The notes: a model not told the origin generated them from the letters alone. A stretch of DNA of 64,000 nucleotides from Williamsia limnetica (GCF_003217475.1 NZ_QJSP01000002.1:124001-188000), one strand, 5' to 3'. Shown: positions 43,639-53,296, counted from the first letter of the stretch. Made by a program: numbers and translations.

Positions 43639-44700
43639 ATGGCAGTGTCGAGGGAGCGCGCGTTTCGCGCCACCGTCATCAAGCTGGGCACGTTCGCTGT
43701 GGTCATGCTGCTGATCTTCGTGGCGCTCGTGGTGGTGTTCAGCCAGTACCGCAGCGGTTCGACGTACGGATACAAGGCGACATTCACCAGTGCGTCGCAG
43801 CTGAAGTCGGGCAGCAAGGTGCGTATCGCCGGCGTCGAGGTGGGCAAGGTCGGCTCGGTCGGCCTCAACCCCGACAACGAGGCCGTCGTGGAGTTCGACG
43901 TCAGCGAGAAGTACCGACTTCCGACAGCTGCGCGTGCACTCATCCGTTACGAGAACCTGACCGGCGACCGTTTCCTGGAGTTGCAAGAGGGCACCGGTGA
44001 CCCCACCGACCTCATCGGCGACGGCGGGTCCATCCCGATCACGCAGACCGAGCCGGCGCTCGATCTCGACAAACTCCTGGGTGGTTTCAAGCCACTGTTC
44101 CGCACCCTCGATCCGGCGGAGGTGAACGAGTTGTCGGCGTCCCTGGTGCAGGTGTTCCAGGGTCAGGGGCCGGCGCTGAACGAGTTGCTGCGCAACACGG
44201 CGACCTTCACCGACTCGTTGGCCGACCGCGATCAACTGATCGGCCAGGTGATCGACAATCTCAACACCACGCTCGGCATCATCGACGCCGACAACGCCGG
44301 ATTCGACAGCTCGCTCAATCAGCTCCAGTTGCTGATCTCGGGTCTGGACTCGCAGCGCGATGTCATCGGAGAAGCGGTCACCAACACCTCTGAGGTCACC
44401 AATGACCTGAACGACGTGCTGGCCACCAACCGCGCGGACCTGAAGTCCATGATCACCGCGACCGGTCAGGTCTCGAGCGAGGTGCTCAAAGGCGAGGACT
44501 ACGTCCGCGGCCTGATCAGTCGACTGCCCGGCGACTTCAAGACCCTGTCGAATCTGGGCAGTTACGGTGCCTGGCTGCAGATCTGGCTCTGCCAGGTCAA
44601 TATCATCTTCACCGCCCCCGGCGGCCAGGAGATCGTGTGGAACAACATCGACACGACCGGTGTCAAACAGAATCCGGGCGGGAGGTGTGACCCCATATGA
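43639..44700 (+). CDS. mce4B: Mce4B, MCE substrate-binding subunit
   Basis: A protein of 353 residues. The anchor VVMLLIFVALVVVFSQY comes first, then the MCE domain (FTSASQLKSGSKVRIAGVEV, GKVGSVGLN) and a long helical needle region. It is separated from mce4A by 38 bases, the widest gap in the operon, with AAGGAGG before the ATG. The stop overlaps the mce4C start (ATGA). Confidence 0.93.
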   Translation: MAVSRERAFRATVIKLGTFAVVMLLIFVALVVVFSQYRSGSTYGYKATFTSASQLKSGSKVRIAGVEVGKVGSVGLNPDNEAVVEFDVSEKYRLPTAARALIRYENLTGDRFLELQEGTGDPTDLIGDGGSIPITQTEPALDLDKLLGGFKPLFRTLDPAEVNELSASLVQVFQGQGPALNELLRNTATFTDSLADRDQLIGQVIDNLNTTLGIIDADNAGFDSSLNQLQLLISGLDSQRDVIGEAVTNTSEVTNDLNDVLATNRADLKSMITATGQVSSEVLKGEDYVRGLISRLPGDFKTLSNLGSYGAWLQIWLCQVNIIFTAPGGQEIVWNNIDTTGVKQNPGGRCDPI

Positions 44701-45893
44701 TGGCGGCACTGTTCAAGGGACAACGTACGGCGACCGATGAGGCCGACGACGCCCGGCGTCTGAAGCGTGGCGAGCCCGATCGTGCTCGCGTGGGTTTGAT
44801 CGGTGTCGTCATCGCCGCCTTGGTCGTCATCGTCGCCCTGCAGATGGACAAGCTGCCGTTCCTGTCGAACGGCAGTGTCTATACGGCCTACTTCGATGAT
44901 GCAGGCGGCCTGGCCAGCGGCGACATCGTGGTGGTCTCCGGAGTGAATGTCGGCACCATTCAAGGGATTTCCCTGGCAGGAACCGACAACGGCACCAAGG
45001 CCAAGGTGACCTTCAACATGGCCGACAAGGTCCGGGTCGGCAGTGACAGCGAGGCTGTCATCAAGACCGAGACCGTCCTCGGTCGCCGCAACCTGACCTT
45101 GATACCGCGTGGAACCGGAGAGCTGAAGCCGGGTGACGAGATCGGCAGCCAGAACACGGTGGCGCCGTATTCGCTCACCGATGCACTCGAAGGCGCCACC
45201 GACACGATCGAGGAGACCGACACCGATCAGCTCAACGAGGCGTTGAACACGTTGTCCGACACGTTCTCCGACACCCCTACGTCGGTGCGCTCGGCCGTCG
45301 ACGGCATCGCGCGCCTGTCGAAGGCCATCGCCGACCGGGACGAGTCGCTCGATCAACTCCTGAGCCGGGCGAGCAGTGTCACGGATGTGATCGCCAAACG
45401 CAGCGGCCAGATCAACACCCTGCTTCTCGACGCGAACTCTCTGCTCGGCGAATTGCAGGCCCGTCGATACGCGCTGGGCCAACTGATCTCGGGCACCGAG
45501 AACGTCACGGCACAGATCAGTGGGTTCATCAACGACAACAACGCACAACTCAAACCGGTGCTCGAGCAGCTGAACGGAGTGCTGGCGATCCTGCAGGACA
45601 ATCAGGTGACGCTGGGTCAGACCTTGGATGAACTGGGGCCGTATGCGAACACGCTCGGTGAAGCGGTGGCCAGTGGCCCGTACTTCTCGTCACTGGTCGG
45701 CATCGCCACCTTCGGCGACTACACCGACGTATTCCTGAACATCATGCAGCAGAAGTATCCTGAGGCGTACCGGGCGTTCCAGTTCGCGTTCCCGATCCCG
45801 CCGGCGATCACGACCAGACCCGATGCGGCCAACGATCCGAACTCGACGATCGCGCCCGCCCCGGCACCCCGCTACCCGGGTCCGAACGGGTGA
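44697..45893 (+). CDS. mce4C: Mce4C, MCE substrate-binding subunit
   Basis: A protein of 398 residues. The anchor GLIGVVIAALVVIVALQM is followed by the MCE domain (YFDDAGGLASGDIVVVSGVN, VGTIQGI). The needle region repeats NTLLLDANSLLGELQARR-type helices. The C-terminal tail is Pro-rich (PAPAPRYPGP). ATG 44697 overlaps the mce4B stop; ATG 44700 is in frame too. Confidence 0.92.
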   Translation: MMAALFKGQRTATDEADDARRLKRGEPDRARVGLIGVVIAALVVIVALQMDKLPFLSNGSVYTAYFDDAGGLASGDIVVVSGVNVGTIQGISLAGTDNGTKAKVTFNMADKVRVGSDSEAVIKTETVLGRRNLTLIPRGTGELKPGDEIGSQNTVAPYSLTDALEGATDTIEETDTDQLNEALNTLSDTFSDTPTSVRSAVDGIARLSKAIADRDESLDQLLSRASSVTDVIAKRSGQINTLLLDANSLLGELQARRYALGQLISGTENVTAQISGFINDNNAQLKPVLEQLNGVLAILQDNQVTLGQTLDELGPYANTLGEAVASGPYFSSLVGIATFGDYTDVFLNIMQQKYPEAYRAFQFAFPIPPAITTRPDAANDPNSTIAPAPAPRYPGPNG

Positions 45894-47158
45894 TGGGAAT
45901 GGGACGAATGAGTAAGCGTTTCTGGATGTCGACGGCAATCGTCGTTGCCGTGGTCGTTGCACTCGCGGTCGTGTACGTCGGTTACCAGAAGGTCAGCTAC
46001 AAGACGTACAACGCATATTTCGCCACCGTCAACGCCATGTACGAGGGCGACGCGGTCAAGGTCCTCGGTGTCACCGTGGGCACGGTCGGGAAGATCACCC
46101 CGCGGGACGGCGACGTGAAGGTGGAACTGAAGGTCGACCGCGATCAGGAGATCCCTGCCGATGCCGAGGCCGTCGTGGTCGCGCAATCGCTGGTCTCAGG
46201 CCGGTTCGTTCAGCTCACGCCGGTGTTCGAGGGAGGTCCCGCACTGAAGGACGGCGGTTCCATCCCGATGGAGCGGACCGCGGTTCCGGTCGAGTGGGAC
46301 GAGGTCAAGGCCGAGCTGAGCAAACTCACCGAGGCCGTCGGCCCCGACGGCGCCGACCCCGGCTCCGTTGCCAACCTCGTCGACGTCGCCGACGAGAACC
46401 TGAACGGCAACGGCACCGCCATCCGCCAATCGTTACAACAACTCTCGGATGTCACGAGCACTCTGGCGGATGGTCGCGATGACCTGTTCAATTCCATCCG
46501 CAACCTGCAGGCGCTCACCGAGGCGTTGTCGCAGAGCTCGGAACAGCTGGTGCAGTTCAACGGCCGCATCGCCTCCGTCAGCCAGGTCCTGGCCGACAAC
46601 ACCGACAGCCTGAACGGCGCCTTGGTGAACCTCGACACCGCACTGACCGATGTGAAGTCATTCATCGAGACCAACGGCGCCACCCTCAGCGACTCCATCG
46701 CCCGGCTCGGCGACGCCACCAACGTCCTTGCGCAGAAGGACGAGGAGATCCGGGGACTGCTCCACTCCGGACCGACTCAGTTGTCGAACTTCTACAACAT
46801 CTACAACCCACTCCAGGGCTCGTTGTCCGGCATCTTCGGACTCGGTATGGGCGGCAACCTGATCAACCTGTTGTGCGGCTCCATCCAGGCGAACGATCGT
46901 CCCGGCCAAGAGGCCGACGTCGAGAAATGCGTCGACGTGCTCGCGCCGGTGCTGGCGTCCATCTCGGTCAACTACCCGCCGGTGCTGATCAACCCGGTCT
47001 CCGGCATCGACGCCAGGCCGGACCAGATCCAGTATCAGAACGCCAGCGTGAAAGCCCGCGCACAGCAGAGCATTCGCGATCAGGACGCGGAGACCCGCAA
47101 GAAGTACAACAACCCGGGGCTCGCGCAACTGTTGGTGCCGTTCGGGGGTGAGGGCTGA
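45893..47158 (+). CDS. mce4D: Mce4D, MCE substrate-binding subunit
   Basis: A protein of 421 residues. The anchor AIVVAVVVALAVVYVGY is followed by the MCE domain (YFATVNAMYEGDAVKVLGVT, VGTVGKITPR). The needle helices and a C-terminal region with Cys in INLLCGSIQAN follow. Several starts are in frame: GTG 45890, ATG 45893 and ATG 45908; 45893 overlaps the mce4C stop (TGATG). Confidence 0.9.
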   Translation: MGMGRMSKRFWMSTAIVVAVVVALAVVYVGYQKVSYKTYNAYFATVNAMYEGDAVKVLGVTVGTVGKITPRDGDVKVELKVDRDQEIPADAEAVVVAQSLVSGRFVQLTPVFEGGPALKDGGSIPMERTAVPVEWDEVKAELSKLTEAVGPDGADPGSVANLVDVADENLNGNGTAIRQSLQQLSDVTSTLADGRDDLFNSIRNLQALTEALSQSSEQLVQFNGRIASVSQVLADNTDSLNGALVNLDTALTDVKSFIETNGATLSDSIARLGDATNVLAQKDEEIRGLLHSGPTQLSNFYNIYNPLQGSLSGIFGLGMGGNLINLLCGSIQANDRPGQEADVEKCVDVLAPVLASISVNYPPVLINPVSGIDARPDQIQYQNASVKARAQQSIRDQDAETRKKYNNPGLAQLLVPFGGEG

Positions 47159-48429
47159 TGCGCGGCATCTCATCGAAACAGAACGCCAGGGGCAGAACTG
47201 CTCTACGCAACGTGATCGGCGCGGCGGTGGTCAGTTCGGCCCTCGTCGTCACCGGTTGTTCTTTCGACGGGCTCAACTCACTTCCGGTCCCGGGTGCCGA
47301 GGGCACCGGCAGCGGGTCCTATGAGCTGATGGCCATGATCCCCAACGCTGCCAACCTGGTTCAGAACGCACCGGTTCTGATCAACGACGCCACCGTCGGC
47401 AGCGTCGGCAAGATCGAGGTCAAGAACTGGCAGGCCGAGCTGACCCTGCGCCTGAACGAGGGCACACAGGTTCCGGTCGGTTCCTACGTCATGGTCGGGC
47501 TCACCAGTGTGCTCGGCTCGCTGAACCTGCAGATCGTGCAGCCAGAGAACGCGGACCGGGGCACGATGGCGCCGGGAGATCAGATCCCCGCGACCAGCTG
47601 CCCCGAGCAGGAGAACATCGCTCCGCCGACCAACACCGAGCCCATCCCGGACATCAACTCGGCCCAGCAGGTTGCGGCATGTACCTACCCGACCACCGAG
47701 CAGGTACTGAGTTCGCTGTCGGTCGTACTCAACGGCGGCGGGCTCGCGCAGGTGGGCGACATCGTCCACGAGATGAACGCGGCCCTCGCAGGACGGCAGG
47801 ATCTGCTGCGCGACCTGATCCCGCGTCTGAACACCCTTGTCGGTGAGCTGAACGACCAGCGCGAGAACATCATCCGCGCGATGGAGGGGCTCGACCGACT
47901 GACCGGGACGATCAACAAGCAGGCGCCCGTCGTAGAAAAGGCGCTGGCAGACGGACCCAAGATCCTCAAACTGCTCGTCGACCAGCGGGTGCACTTCACC
48001 GACGCGCTGGGGGCCTTGAGCCGGATGAGCCGCACCACCGACGACATCTTGAAGGCGAACTCCGAGGACATCGAGGTGCTCACCAGCAACCTCGTCCCGG
48101 TACTCGACCAACTGCAGTCCACGGGGCCGTCGCTGACCCAGTCCCTGGGCATCTTGCTGACCTTCCCGTTCGCGGAGCAGGCGATCCCGCAGGTCGTTCG
48201 CGGTGACTACCTCAACGCCGTCATCAACCTCGACCTCACCTTCGGGCGGCTGCAGCGTGGCGCTCTCGCCAGCGTCGGGGTCGCCAGTCAGTTCTACGGT
48301 CCTGAAGGCATGTTCGGTAAGCCGGCCGGCGCGGCCGGGCGGGGCGACAACCCTTTCACCGGACCGCTCACCGACGACCCGCCGCCCGTCACCGCGGGCG
48401 AGCAACCGACAGGGGAGGAGGGCCCATGA
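47158..48429 (+). CDS. mce4E: Mce4E, lipoprotein subunit of the importer
   Basis: A protein of 423 residues. The N-terminus is a lipoprotein signal with lipobox SALVVTGC, as in the E subunits of Mce operons. The MCE domain follows (MIPNAANLVQNAPVLINDAT, VGSVGKIE). The C-terminus is Pro- and Gly-rich. The ATG overlaps the mce4D stop by one base (TGATG) and the stop overlaps mce4F (ATGA). Confidence 0.93.
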   Translation: MRGISSKQNARGRTALRNVIGAAVVSSALVVTGCSFDGLNSLPVPGAEGTGSGSYELMAMIPNAANLVQNAPVLINDATVGSVGKIEVKNWQAELTLRLNEGTQVPVGSYVMVGLTSVLGSLNLQIVQPENADRGTMAPGDQIPATSCPEQENIAPPTNTEPIPDINSAQQVAACTYPTTEQVLSSLSVVLNGGGLAQVGDIVHEMNAALAGRQDLLRDLIPRLNTLVGELNDQRENIIRAMEGLDRLTGTINKQAPVVEKALADGPKILKLLVDQRVHFTDALGALSRMSRTTDDILKANSEDIEVLTSNLVPVLDQLQSTGPSLTQSLGILLTFPFAEQAIPQVVRGDYLNAVINLDLTFGRLQRGALASVGVASQFYGPEGMFGKPAGAAGRGDNPFTGPLTDDPPPVTAGEQPTGEEGP

Positions 48430-49946
48430 GGATCACGCCTTTCGTCCGGATGCAGCTGATCATCTTCTCGATCGTCACTGTCATCGCGGTGATCGCGGTC
48501 GCCGTCTTCTACATTCGCGTCCCCAGCATGGTCGGCGTCGGGGAATACGACGTCGAGGTCGAACTGCCCAGCACCGGTGGGCTCTACCAGAACGGCAACG
48601 TCAGCTACCGCGGCGTGGATGTCGGCAAGGTGCAGTCGGTGACGTTGACCGAAGAAGGCGTGATCGCGAAGCTGTCGATCAACTCCGACACGAAGATCCC
48701 GAACAACTCGATCGCCTCGGTACACAGTGTCTCTGCCGTCGGTGAGCAGTACCTCGAGTTCCTGCCAGACCCGGAGACCGAGGCCACGGGCAATCTCAAG
48801 GACGGGGCCGTGGTCGAGAACGGCACGGTTCCGGTCGAGGTGGGCACCCTGCTCGATCAGACCAACAACCTGTTGGAGCAGGTGCAGGACACCAAGCTTC
48901 GGCGGGTCATGGACGAGGCGTTCAACGCGTTCAACGGCACCGGCGAAGACCTGCAACGGCTTCTCGACTCGATGGCGTTGCTCGTCGGCGACGCAAACAA
49001 GAACTCGGACGCGATCGTCAAGCTGATCGAGCAGGCCGCGCCGTTGCTCGAGACCCAGACCGCGACGGTCGGCGACATCCGGGCCTGGACGGCGAATCTC
49101 GCTCAGGTGACCGATCAGTTGCGGGCCAACGATCCACAGCTCAAGGACATCCTGCAGAAGGGGCCCGGCGTCGCGAAACAGACGCAGGAACTGTTCGCAT
49201 CGATGAATCAGACCCTGCCACTGCTGTTCTCGAATCTGAACACGGTGTCGCGGACCCTGGCGATCTACCACCCGAATCTGCGACAGATCGTGGTGATCTA
49301 CCCCCGGCTGATCGCCGCCCTGATCACTGCGCTCAACTCCGAAGACGCCCGCAACGGTGCCAACGTGGACTTTGCGCTCGGGTTCCAGGACCCGGGCACC
49401 TGCACCGTCGGATATCTGCCGATGACATCCGACCGCAATGCATCGGCACAGACCCCTCGCGATCTGCCGCCCGGGATGCTCTGCCGCGTGCCGCAGGACT
49501 CCAATGTCGGTGTCCGCGGCACCCGTAACTTCCCGTGCGTGGAACTCCCGGGCCGTCGCGCCCCGACTCCCGAAGAGTGCAGGACCGGTTATGTGCCGGT
49601 CGGTGAGAACGTTCCGCTGCCGCAGGGACTTCCGGGAATCGATGTGCCCCAGGGGTTCTTGACCAATGCAAATCCCGGCGCCGACGACGGCAGCCCATCG
49701 GTGTACGCCACCACCTACGATCCCGTCAGCGGCGACTACATCGGACCCGATGGCAAAACCTACAATGCAGGAACAGGGTCTGCGACGGCTGGAACAGGGT
49801 CTGCGACGGCAGGAACAGGGTCTGCGACGACTTCTGGTACGAGTGGTGGGGCCGGTACAACGCGTTCCGGATCCACAGATGCCGGCGCACAACCGCAGGA
49901 AGACAACAGCCAATGGCAGAGCCTGATAACGGGGACCGTGAGGTGA
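48426..49946 (+). CDS. mce4F: Mce4F, MCE substrate-binding subunit with a repeat-containing tail
   Basis: A protein of 506 residues. The anchor LIIFSIVTVIAVIAVAVFYI and the MCE domain (LPSTGGLYQNGNVSYRGVD, VGKVQSVTL) are clear. The C-terminal 60 residues are low complexity with three copies of AGTGSAT from a 21-base tandem repeat (49767-49829). Such tails vary between strains. The gene overlaps mas4A by 34 bases. Confidence 0.92.
   Translation: MRITPFVRMQLIIFSIVTVIAVIAVAVFYIRVPSMVGVGEYDVEVELPSTGGLYQNGNVSYRGVDVGKVQSVTLTEEGVIAKLSINSDTKIPNNSIASVHSVSAVGEQYLEFLPDPETEATGNLKDGAVVENGTVPVEVGTLLDQTNNLLEQVQDTKLRRVMDEAFNAFNGTGEDLQRLLDSMALLVGDANKNSDAIVKLIEQAAPLLETQTATVGDIRAWTANLAQVTDQLRANDPQLKDILQKGPGVAKQTQELFASMNQTLPLLFSNLNTVSRTLAIYHPNLRQIVVIYPRLIAALITALNSEDARNGANVDFALGFQDPGTCTVGYLPMTSDRNASAQTPRDLPPGMLCRVPQDSNVGVRGTRNFPCVELPGRRAPTPEECRTGYVPVGENVPLPQGLPGIDVPQGFLTNANPGADDGSPSVYATTYDPVSGDYIGPDGKTYNAGTGSATAGTGSATAGTGSATTSGTSGGAGTTRSGSTDAGAQPQEDNSQWQSLITGTVR
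49767..49829 (+). repeat. 21-bp tandem repeat x3 inside mce4F
   Basis: Three copies of GCAGGAACAGGGTCTGCGAC plus G; the middle one has T for A at the third base. In frame, so copy-number changes would not break the protein. Confidence 0.9.
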
Positions 49947-50908
49947 CCCGCCCTTCGGCCAAGCGTCGTCGGGCACGTCGCCCGGCGGGCCCACCCGAGG
50001 ACGTCGAGCGCGCCCGCTCCACTCCCGGCGGCAAGTCGAGTCCCACCGGCAAGTCGACTCCCGGGGGTAAGTCGACTCCCGGGGGTAAGTCGACTACTGC
50101 CGGAAAGCCGGTCAAATCGGCACCGTTGGGCCGCAAGCGCAAGCTCACACCGAAGCCGGAGCCCGCGACCGAAGTCGTCGCCCCCTCTGTGGACCTGAAC
50201 AAGTCCGACGAGCCGGACTCGAGCAAGCCTGACTCAACCCAGGCCGGCGAGACGGTTTCGACGCCACCGGTCGAGAACACCGCCGTCGTCGCATCCCGCG
50301 TCTCGTACCGCGAACGCCGCTCTGCCGGCCGGGGTGAATCCGACGGCAGGCCGCGCAGAACCAGGGGTTCGCTGCGCCGAGGCAAGTCCGGCCCCGGCAA
50401 AAAGCGCGCGAGTGTGCGGGGACTCGGAGTGGTCATCGCGGCGGTCTCCGCTATCGCGCTCATCGCGGCCATGGTCGTCGCCTCGACATTTTTTGTCCTG
50501 GGCACCAACAAGATCGACGACCGCAACGATCTGCGGGCCGAGTACTCAGCGTTCGCGCGGCAGATGGTCACCAACCTCACCACCCTCAACCCGGAGAACA
50601 TCGACGCCTCGATCAAGTCGTTCCAGGACGACACCAGCGGCAAGGCGATGGAGCAGGTCGGGCAGTCGGTGGAGCAGACGGTCAACATGATCAAGTCCGA
50701 GAACGTCTCGACCAGGGGCGCGGTGATTTCCGAAGCCGTCACCGCGAGCGATGCCGATTCGGCGACGGTCATCATGGTCTTCAGCTGGGAGATGAACCAG
50801 CCCAACGTCACCGAGCAGCAAACCGTGCTCCAGGTTTTCCGGTGGAAGCTGGAGATCACCCGGATCAACGGTGAACTCAAACTCACCAACGTCGAGTGGG
50901 TGACCTAG
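49913..50908 (+). CDS. mas4A: Mas4A, Mce-associated membrane protein
   Basis: A protein of 331 residues. A long, charged, disordered N-terminus (about 1-165, rich in Lys, Pro, Ser and Arg) contains the GKSTPG repeats. One membrane helix (GVVIAAVSAIALIAAMVVAS) and a small extracytoplasmic domain follow (RNDLRAEYSAFARQMVTNLT ... WEMNQPNVTEQQ), the fold of Mce-associated proteins. It corresponds to Rv3493c. The ATG lies inside the end of mce4F (34-base overlap). Confidence 0.88.
   Translation: MAEPDNGDREVTRPSAKRRRARRPAGPPEDVERARSTPGGKSSPTGKSTPGGKSTPGGKSTTAGKPVKSAPLGRKRKLTPKPEPATEVVAPSVDLNKSDEPDSSKPDSTQAGETVSTPPVENTAVVASRVSYRERRSAGRGESDGRPRRTRGSLRRGKSGPGKKRASVRGLGVVIAAVSAIALIAAMVVASTFFVLGTNKIDDRNDLRAEYSAFARQMVTNLTTLNPENIDASIKSFQDDTSGKAMEQVGQSVEQTVNMIKSENVSTRGAVISEAVTASDADSATVIMVFSWEMNQPNVTEQQTVLQVFRWKLEITRINGELKLTNVEWVT
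50030..50101 (+). repeat. 18-bp tandem repeat x4 inside mas4A
   Basis: Units GGCAAGTCGAGTCCCACC, GGCAAGTCGACTCCCGGG, GGTAAGTCGACTCCCGGG and GGTAAGTCGACTACTGCC encode GKSSPT / GKSTPG-like blocks in the disordered N-terminal tail. Confidence 0.9.
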
Positions 50909-51520
50909 ATGTCGCGTCGATTCTGGATATGGACGGTGTCGTTGCTGACCGTCGCGCTGCTGGTGGCCGGAGCGGTCATCACGACGATCGTCGGTCTCGA
51001 CTACCGCGACACCAAGCTGGCAGAGGATGCCCGCGGTGAGGCGCTCGATGCCGGGAAGCAGACCGCCACGATCATGTTCGGCTATCAGCCCGACAACGTC
51101 GAGCAGCATGTGGCGGACACCCGAAAGTCGTTGGCAGGGCCGGCCGAGCAGCAGTACGACGAGATCATCAAGGAATCGAATCTCGTCGCAGAAGTACAGA
51201 AGCAACAGGTCAAGTCGGAGGTGTCCATCCAGGACGCAGGCGTGGTCAATTCAACTCGCGACAAGGCTCTGCTCCTCATCTTCATGAACCAGTCGGTCAC
51301 CAAGGGCGGCAAGGACCTGGTGTCGGTCAATGCGAGCCGGTTGCAGTACTCGATGGAGCGGTCGGGTGACCAATGGAAGGTCACCAACATCGACATCCTG
51401 ACCGATGATTCGGTGAAGGCCCGCCTCGCCGAAGAAGCAGACAAACCAGGTGCGTCCACCGCACCTGCGCCGGCGCCCGCGTCGTCGGCCCCGGTACCCG
51501 CGCCGGTACCAACTCCCTGA
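50909..51520 (+). CDS. mas4B: Mas4B, Mce-associated membrane protein
   Basis: A protein of 203 residues. One N-terminal membrane helix (TVSLLTVALLVAGAVITTIV), an extracytoplasmic Mce-associated domain (LVSVNASRLQYSMERSGDQWK at its end) and a Pro/Ala tail. It abuts the mas4A stop with no gap. It corresponds to Rv3492c and is the last gene of the operon; a hairpin follows 20 bases on. Confidence 0.88.
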   Translation: MSRRFWIWTVSLLTVALLVAGAVITTIVGLDYRDTKLAEDARGEALDAGKQTATIMFGYQPDNVEQHVADTRKSLAGPAEQQYDEIIKESNLVAEVQKQQVKSEVSIQDAGVVNSTRDKALLLIFMNQSVTKGGKDLVSVNASRLQYSMERSGDQWKVTNIDILTDDSVKARLAEEADKPGASTAPAPAPASSAPVPAPVPTP

Positions 51521-51539
51521 GCCGGATACCCCAGCCATG

Positions 51540-51577
51540 AGTCAGGCCCTCCCGTTTCGCAACCGGAGGGCCTGACT
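51540..51577. terminator. Hairpin terminator after the mce4 operon
   Basis: A 13-base perfect stem, AGTCAGGCCCTCC with GGAGGGCCTGACT, enclosing 12 bases. It lies 19 bases after the mas4B stop and has no T tract. Confidence 0.7.
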
Positions 51578-51768
51578 GGTGTCGGAGGATCTGGCATTTC
51601 CTCCGACTGTGGTGACTTCCTCCGGTTGCAACCGGAGTACCTGACCGGTGTCGGAGGATCTGGGACTTCCTCCGACTTCGGCGGTGACTACCTCTGGTCG
51701 GAACCGGAGGATCTGGGACCTCCTCCGACTTCGGCGGTGACTACCTCCGGTCGGAACCGGAGGATCTG
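51573..51768. repeat. Tandem array of palindrome-containing units
   Basis: The stretch consists of repeated blocks built on GTCGGAGG...CCTCCGAC and ACCTCCGGT...ACCGGAGG hairpins. The two last units (51662-51714 and 51715-51767) are 53-base direct repeats with two differences; an older unit of about 69 bases precedes them. It fills the gap between the convergent mce4 operon and aldehyde dehydrogenase gene. Confidence 0.85.
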
Positions 51769-51772
51769 AAGC

Positions 51773-53260
51773 CTAGGCGTTCGGGTCGTATCCCATCGGC
51801 AGGATGACCGACTTGTGCTCGAGGTAGGACTCGAGACCCTCGGGTCCGTTCTCACGACCGATACCGGAGTTCTTGTATCCACCGAACGGTGAACCCGGGT
51901 CGATCGCGTACCAGTTGACCCCATAGGTTCCGGTCCGGATCTGGGCGGCGATCTGCAGTCCGTGTTCGACGTCGGCGGTCCACACCGTGCCTGCGAGACC
52001 GTATTCGGAATCGTTGGCGATCGCGACGGCCTCTTCTTCGGTTTCGTAGTCGATCACCGAGATCACCGGTCCGAAGATTTCCTCGCGGGCGATCGCCATG
52101 TCATTGGTGACCCCGGTGAAGATCGTCGGGCTCAGGTAGTATCCGGACTCCAGCCCTTCCGGCCGGACGCTGTCGAGAACCGCCGTGGCGCCGGCTTCCT
52201 TGCCCTGGCGGATGTAGTCCTCGACCTTGGTGCGCTGCTTCTCGGTGATCAGGGGTCCGAGCTGGGCCTCCGGGTCGTCGGGCAGACCCGGCTTGAGGAG
52301 CTTGGCCGCGTCGATCATGGCCGAGACGATCTCGTCGCGCTTGGCGCTCGGTACCAGGACGCGGGTCTGGGCGACGCACGCCTGTCCCGTGTTCATCAGG
52401 CCGGTGAACGTCAACATGCCCGCGATCTCGGCCGGATCGGCGTCGGCCAGCACGATGGCGGCGGACTTGCCGCCGAGTTCCAGGGAACAGCGCTTGAGCT
52501 GCTCACCGCATGCTGCACCGATCGCGCGTCCGGCTGCTGTCGATCCGGTGAAGGTGATCTTGTCGACGTCGGGGTGTGCGACGAGCGCCTTGCCGGTGTC
52601 GGGGCCACCCGGGATCACCGACAGCACCCCTTCCGGCAAACCGGCCTCGGTGAACAGTTCGGCGATCAGGTTCGCCGACAACGGCGTTTCGGGGGCAGGC
52701 TTCAGCACCACGGAACAGCCCGCGGACAGGGCGGGACCGAGCTTGTTGCAGATGAGGAACAGCGGCACGTTCCAGGCTGTGATCGCGCCGACGACGCCCA
52801 CCGGCTCGCGGGTGATCTGGGTCTTGCCGAAGAGGCCGTCGCGATACTCGTGCCAGGTGTAATTGGTTGCTGCCTTGGCATATTCGCGCAATACGCCCGT
52901 GGCGGGTAGCTGCTGCAGTGTCGCCACCGCCACCGGGGGAGCACCCATTTCGGACGACACCAGCTCCGCGATCTCCGCGCCGCGTTCGTCGATCAGATCG
53001 GCGACCTTTGCCACAACTGCGGCCCGGTCCTGCGGCGACGTGTTGCGCCAGACGCCCGAGTCGAAGGCAGCCCGGGCGGTTTGCACTGCGGTGTCCACGT
53101 CGGTGGCATCCGCCAGCGGGGTGCTGCCGACACGCTGCCCGGTCGCGGGTGAATGGACCTCGAGGACTTCAGAAGAATGAGGGGCGACCCAGGTGCCGCC
53201 GATGTAGAGCTGAGAGAAGTCATGCGAGGTCGTGGGTGCGGCTTGCGCAGTGTCCGTCAT
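51773..53260 (-). CDS. KstR-associated aldehyde dehydrogenase
   Basis: A classical NAD-dependent aldehyde dehydrogenase of 495 residues. Motifs: ITAWNVPLFL (cofactor), LELGGKSAAIVLADADP (Glu), NTGQACVAQTR (catalytic Cys) and PFGGYKNSGIGRENGPEGL near the end. The KstR box 36 bases upstream of the ATG puts it in the sterol regulon, a link I do not recall from M. tuberculosis. It may oxidise an aldehyde made by CYP125 or by side-chain aldolysis; this is inference. It is convergent with the mce4 operon. Confidence 0.9.
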   Translation of the reverse strand: MTDTAQAAPTTSHDFSQLYIGGTWVAPHSSEVLEVHSPATGQRVGSTPLADATDVDTAVQTARAAFDSGVWRNTSPQDRAAVVAKVADLIDERGAEIAELVSSEMGAPPVAVATLQQLPATGVLREYAKAATNYTWHEYRDGLFGKTQITREPVGVVGAITAWNVPLFLICNKLGPALSAGCSVVLKPAPETPLSANLIAELFTEAGLPEGVLSVIPGGPDTGKALVAHPDVDKITFTGSTAAGRAIGAACGEQLKRCSLELGGKSAAIVLADADPAEIAGMLTFTGLMNTGQACVAQTRVLVPSAKRDEIVSAMIDAAKLLKPGLPDDPEAQLGPLITEKQRTKVEDYIRQGKEAGATAVLDSVRPEGLESGYYLSPTIFTGVTNDMAIAREEIFGPVISVIDYETEEEAVAIANDSEYGLAGTVWTADVEHGLQIAAQIRTGTYGVNWYAIDPGSPFGGYKNSGIGRENGPEGLESYLEHKSVILPMGYDPNA

Positions 53261-53296
53261 TGGTCCTCCGTTGGGTTATTGCTTTCCCGCCAATGT

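Noticed and set aside
48294-49994. 566-codon minus-strand open frame antisense to mce4F
   Set aside because: Mce4F motifs and tight operon overlaps are on the plus strand; the antisense frame has no recognisable domain.
51540-51768. CRISPR array behind mce4
   Set aside because: Units are adjacent with no unique spacers and contain nested palindromes; no cas genes are present.
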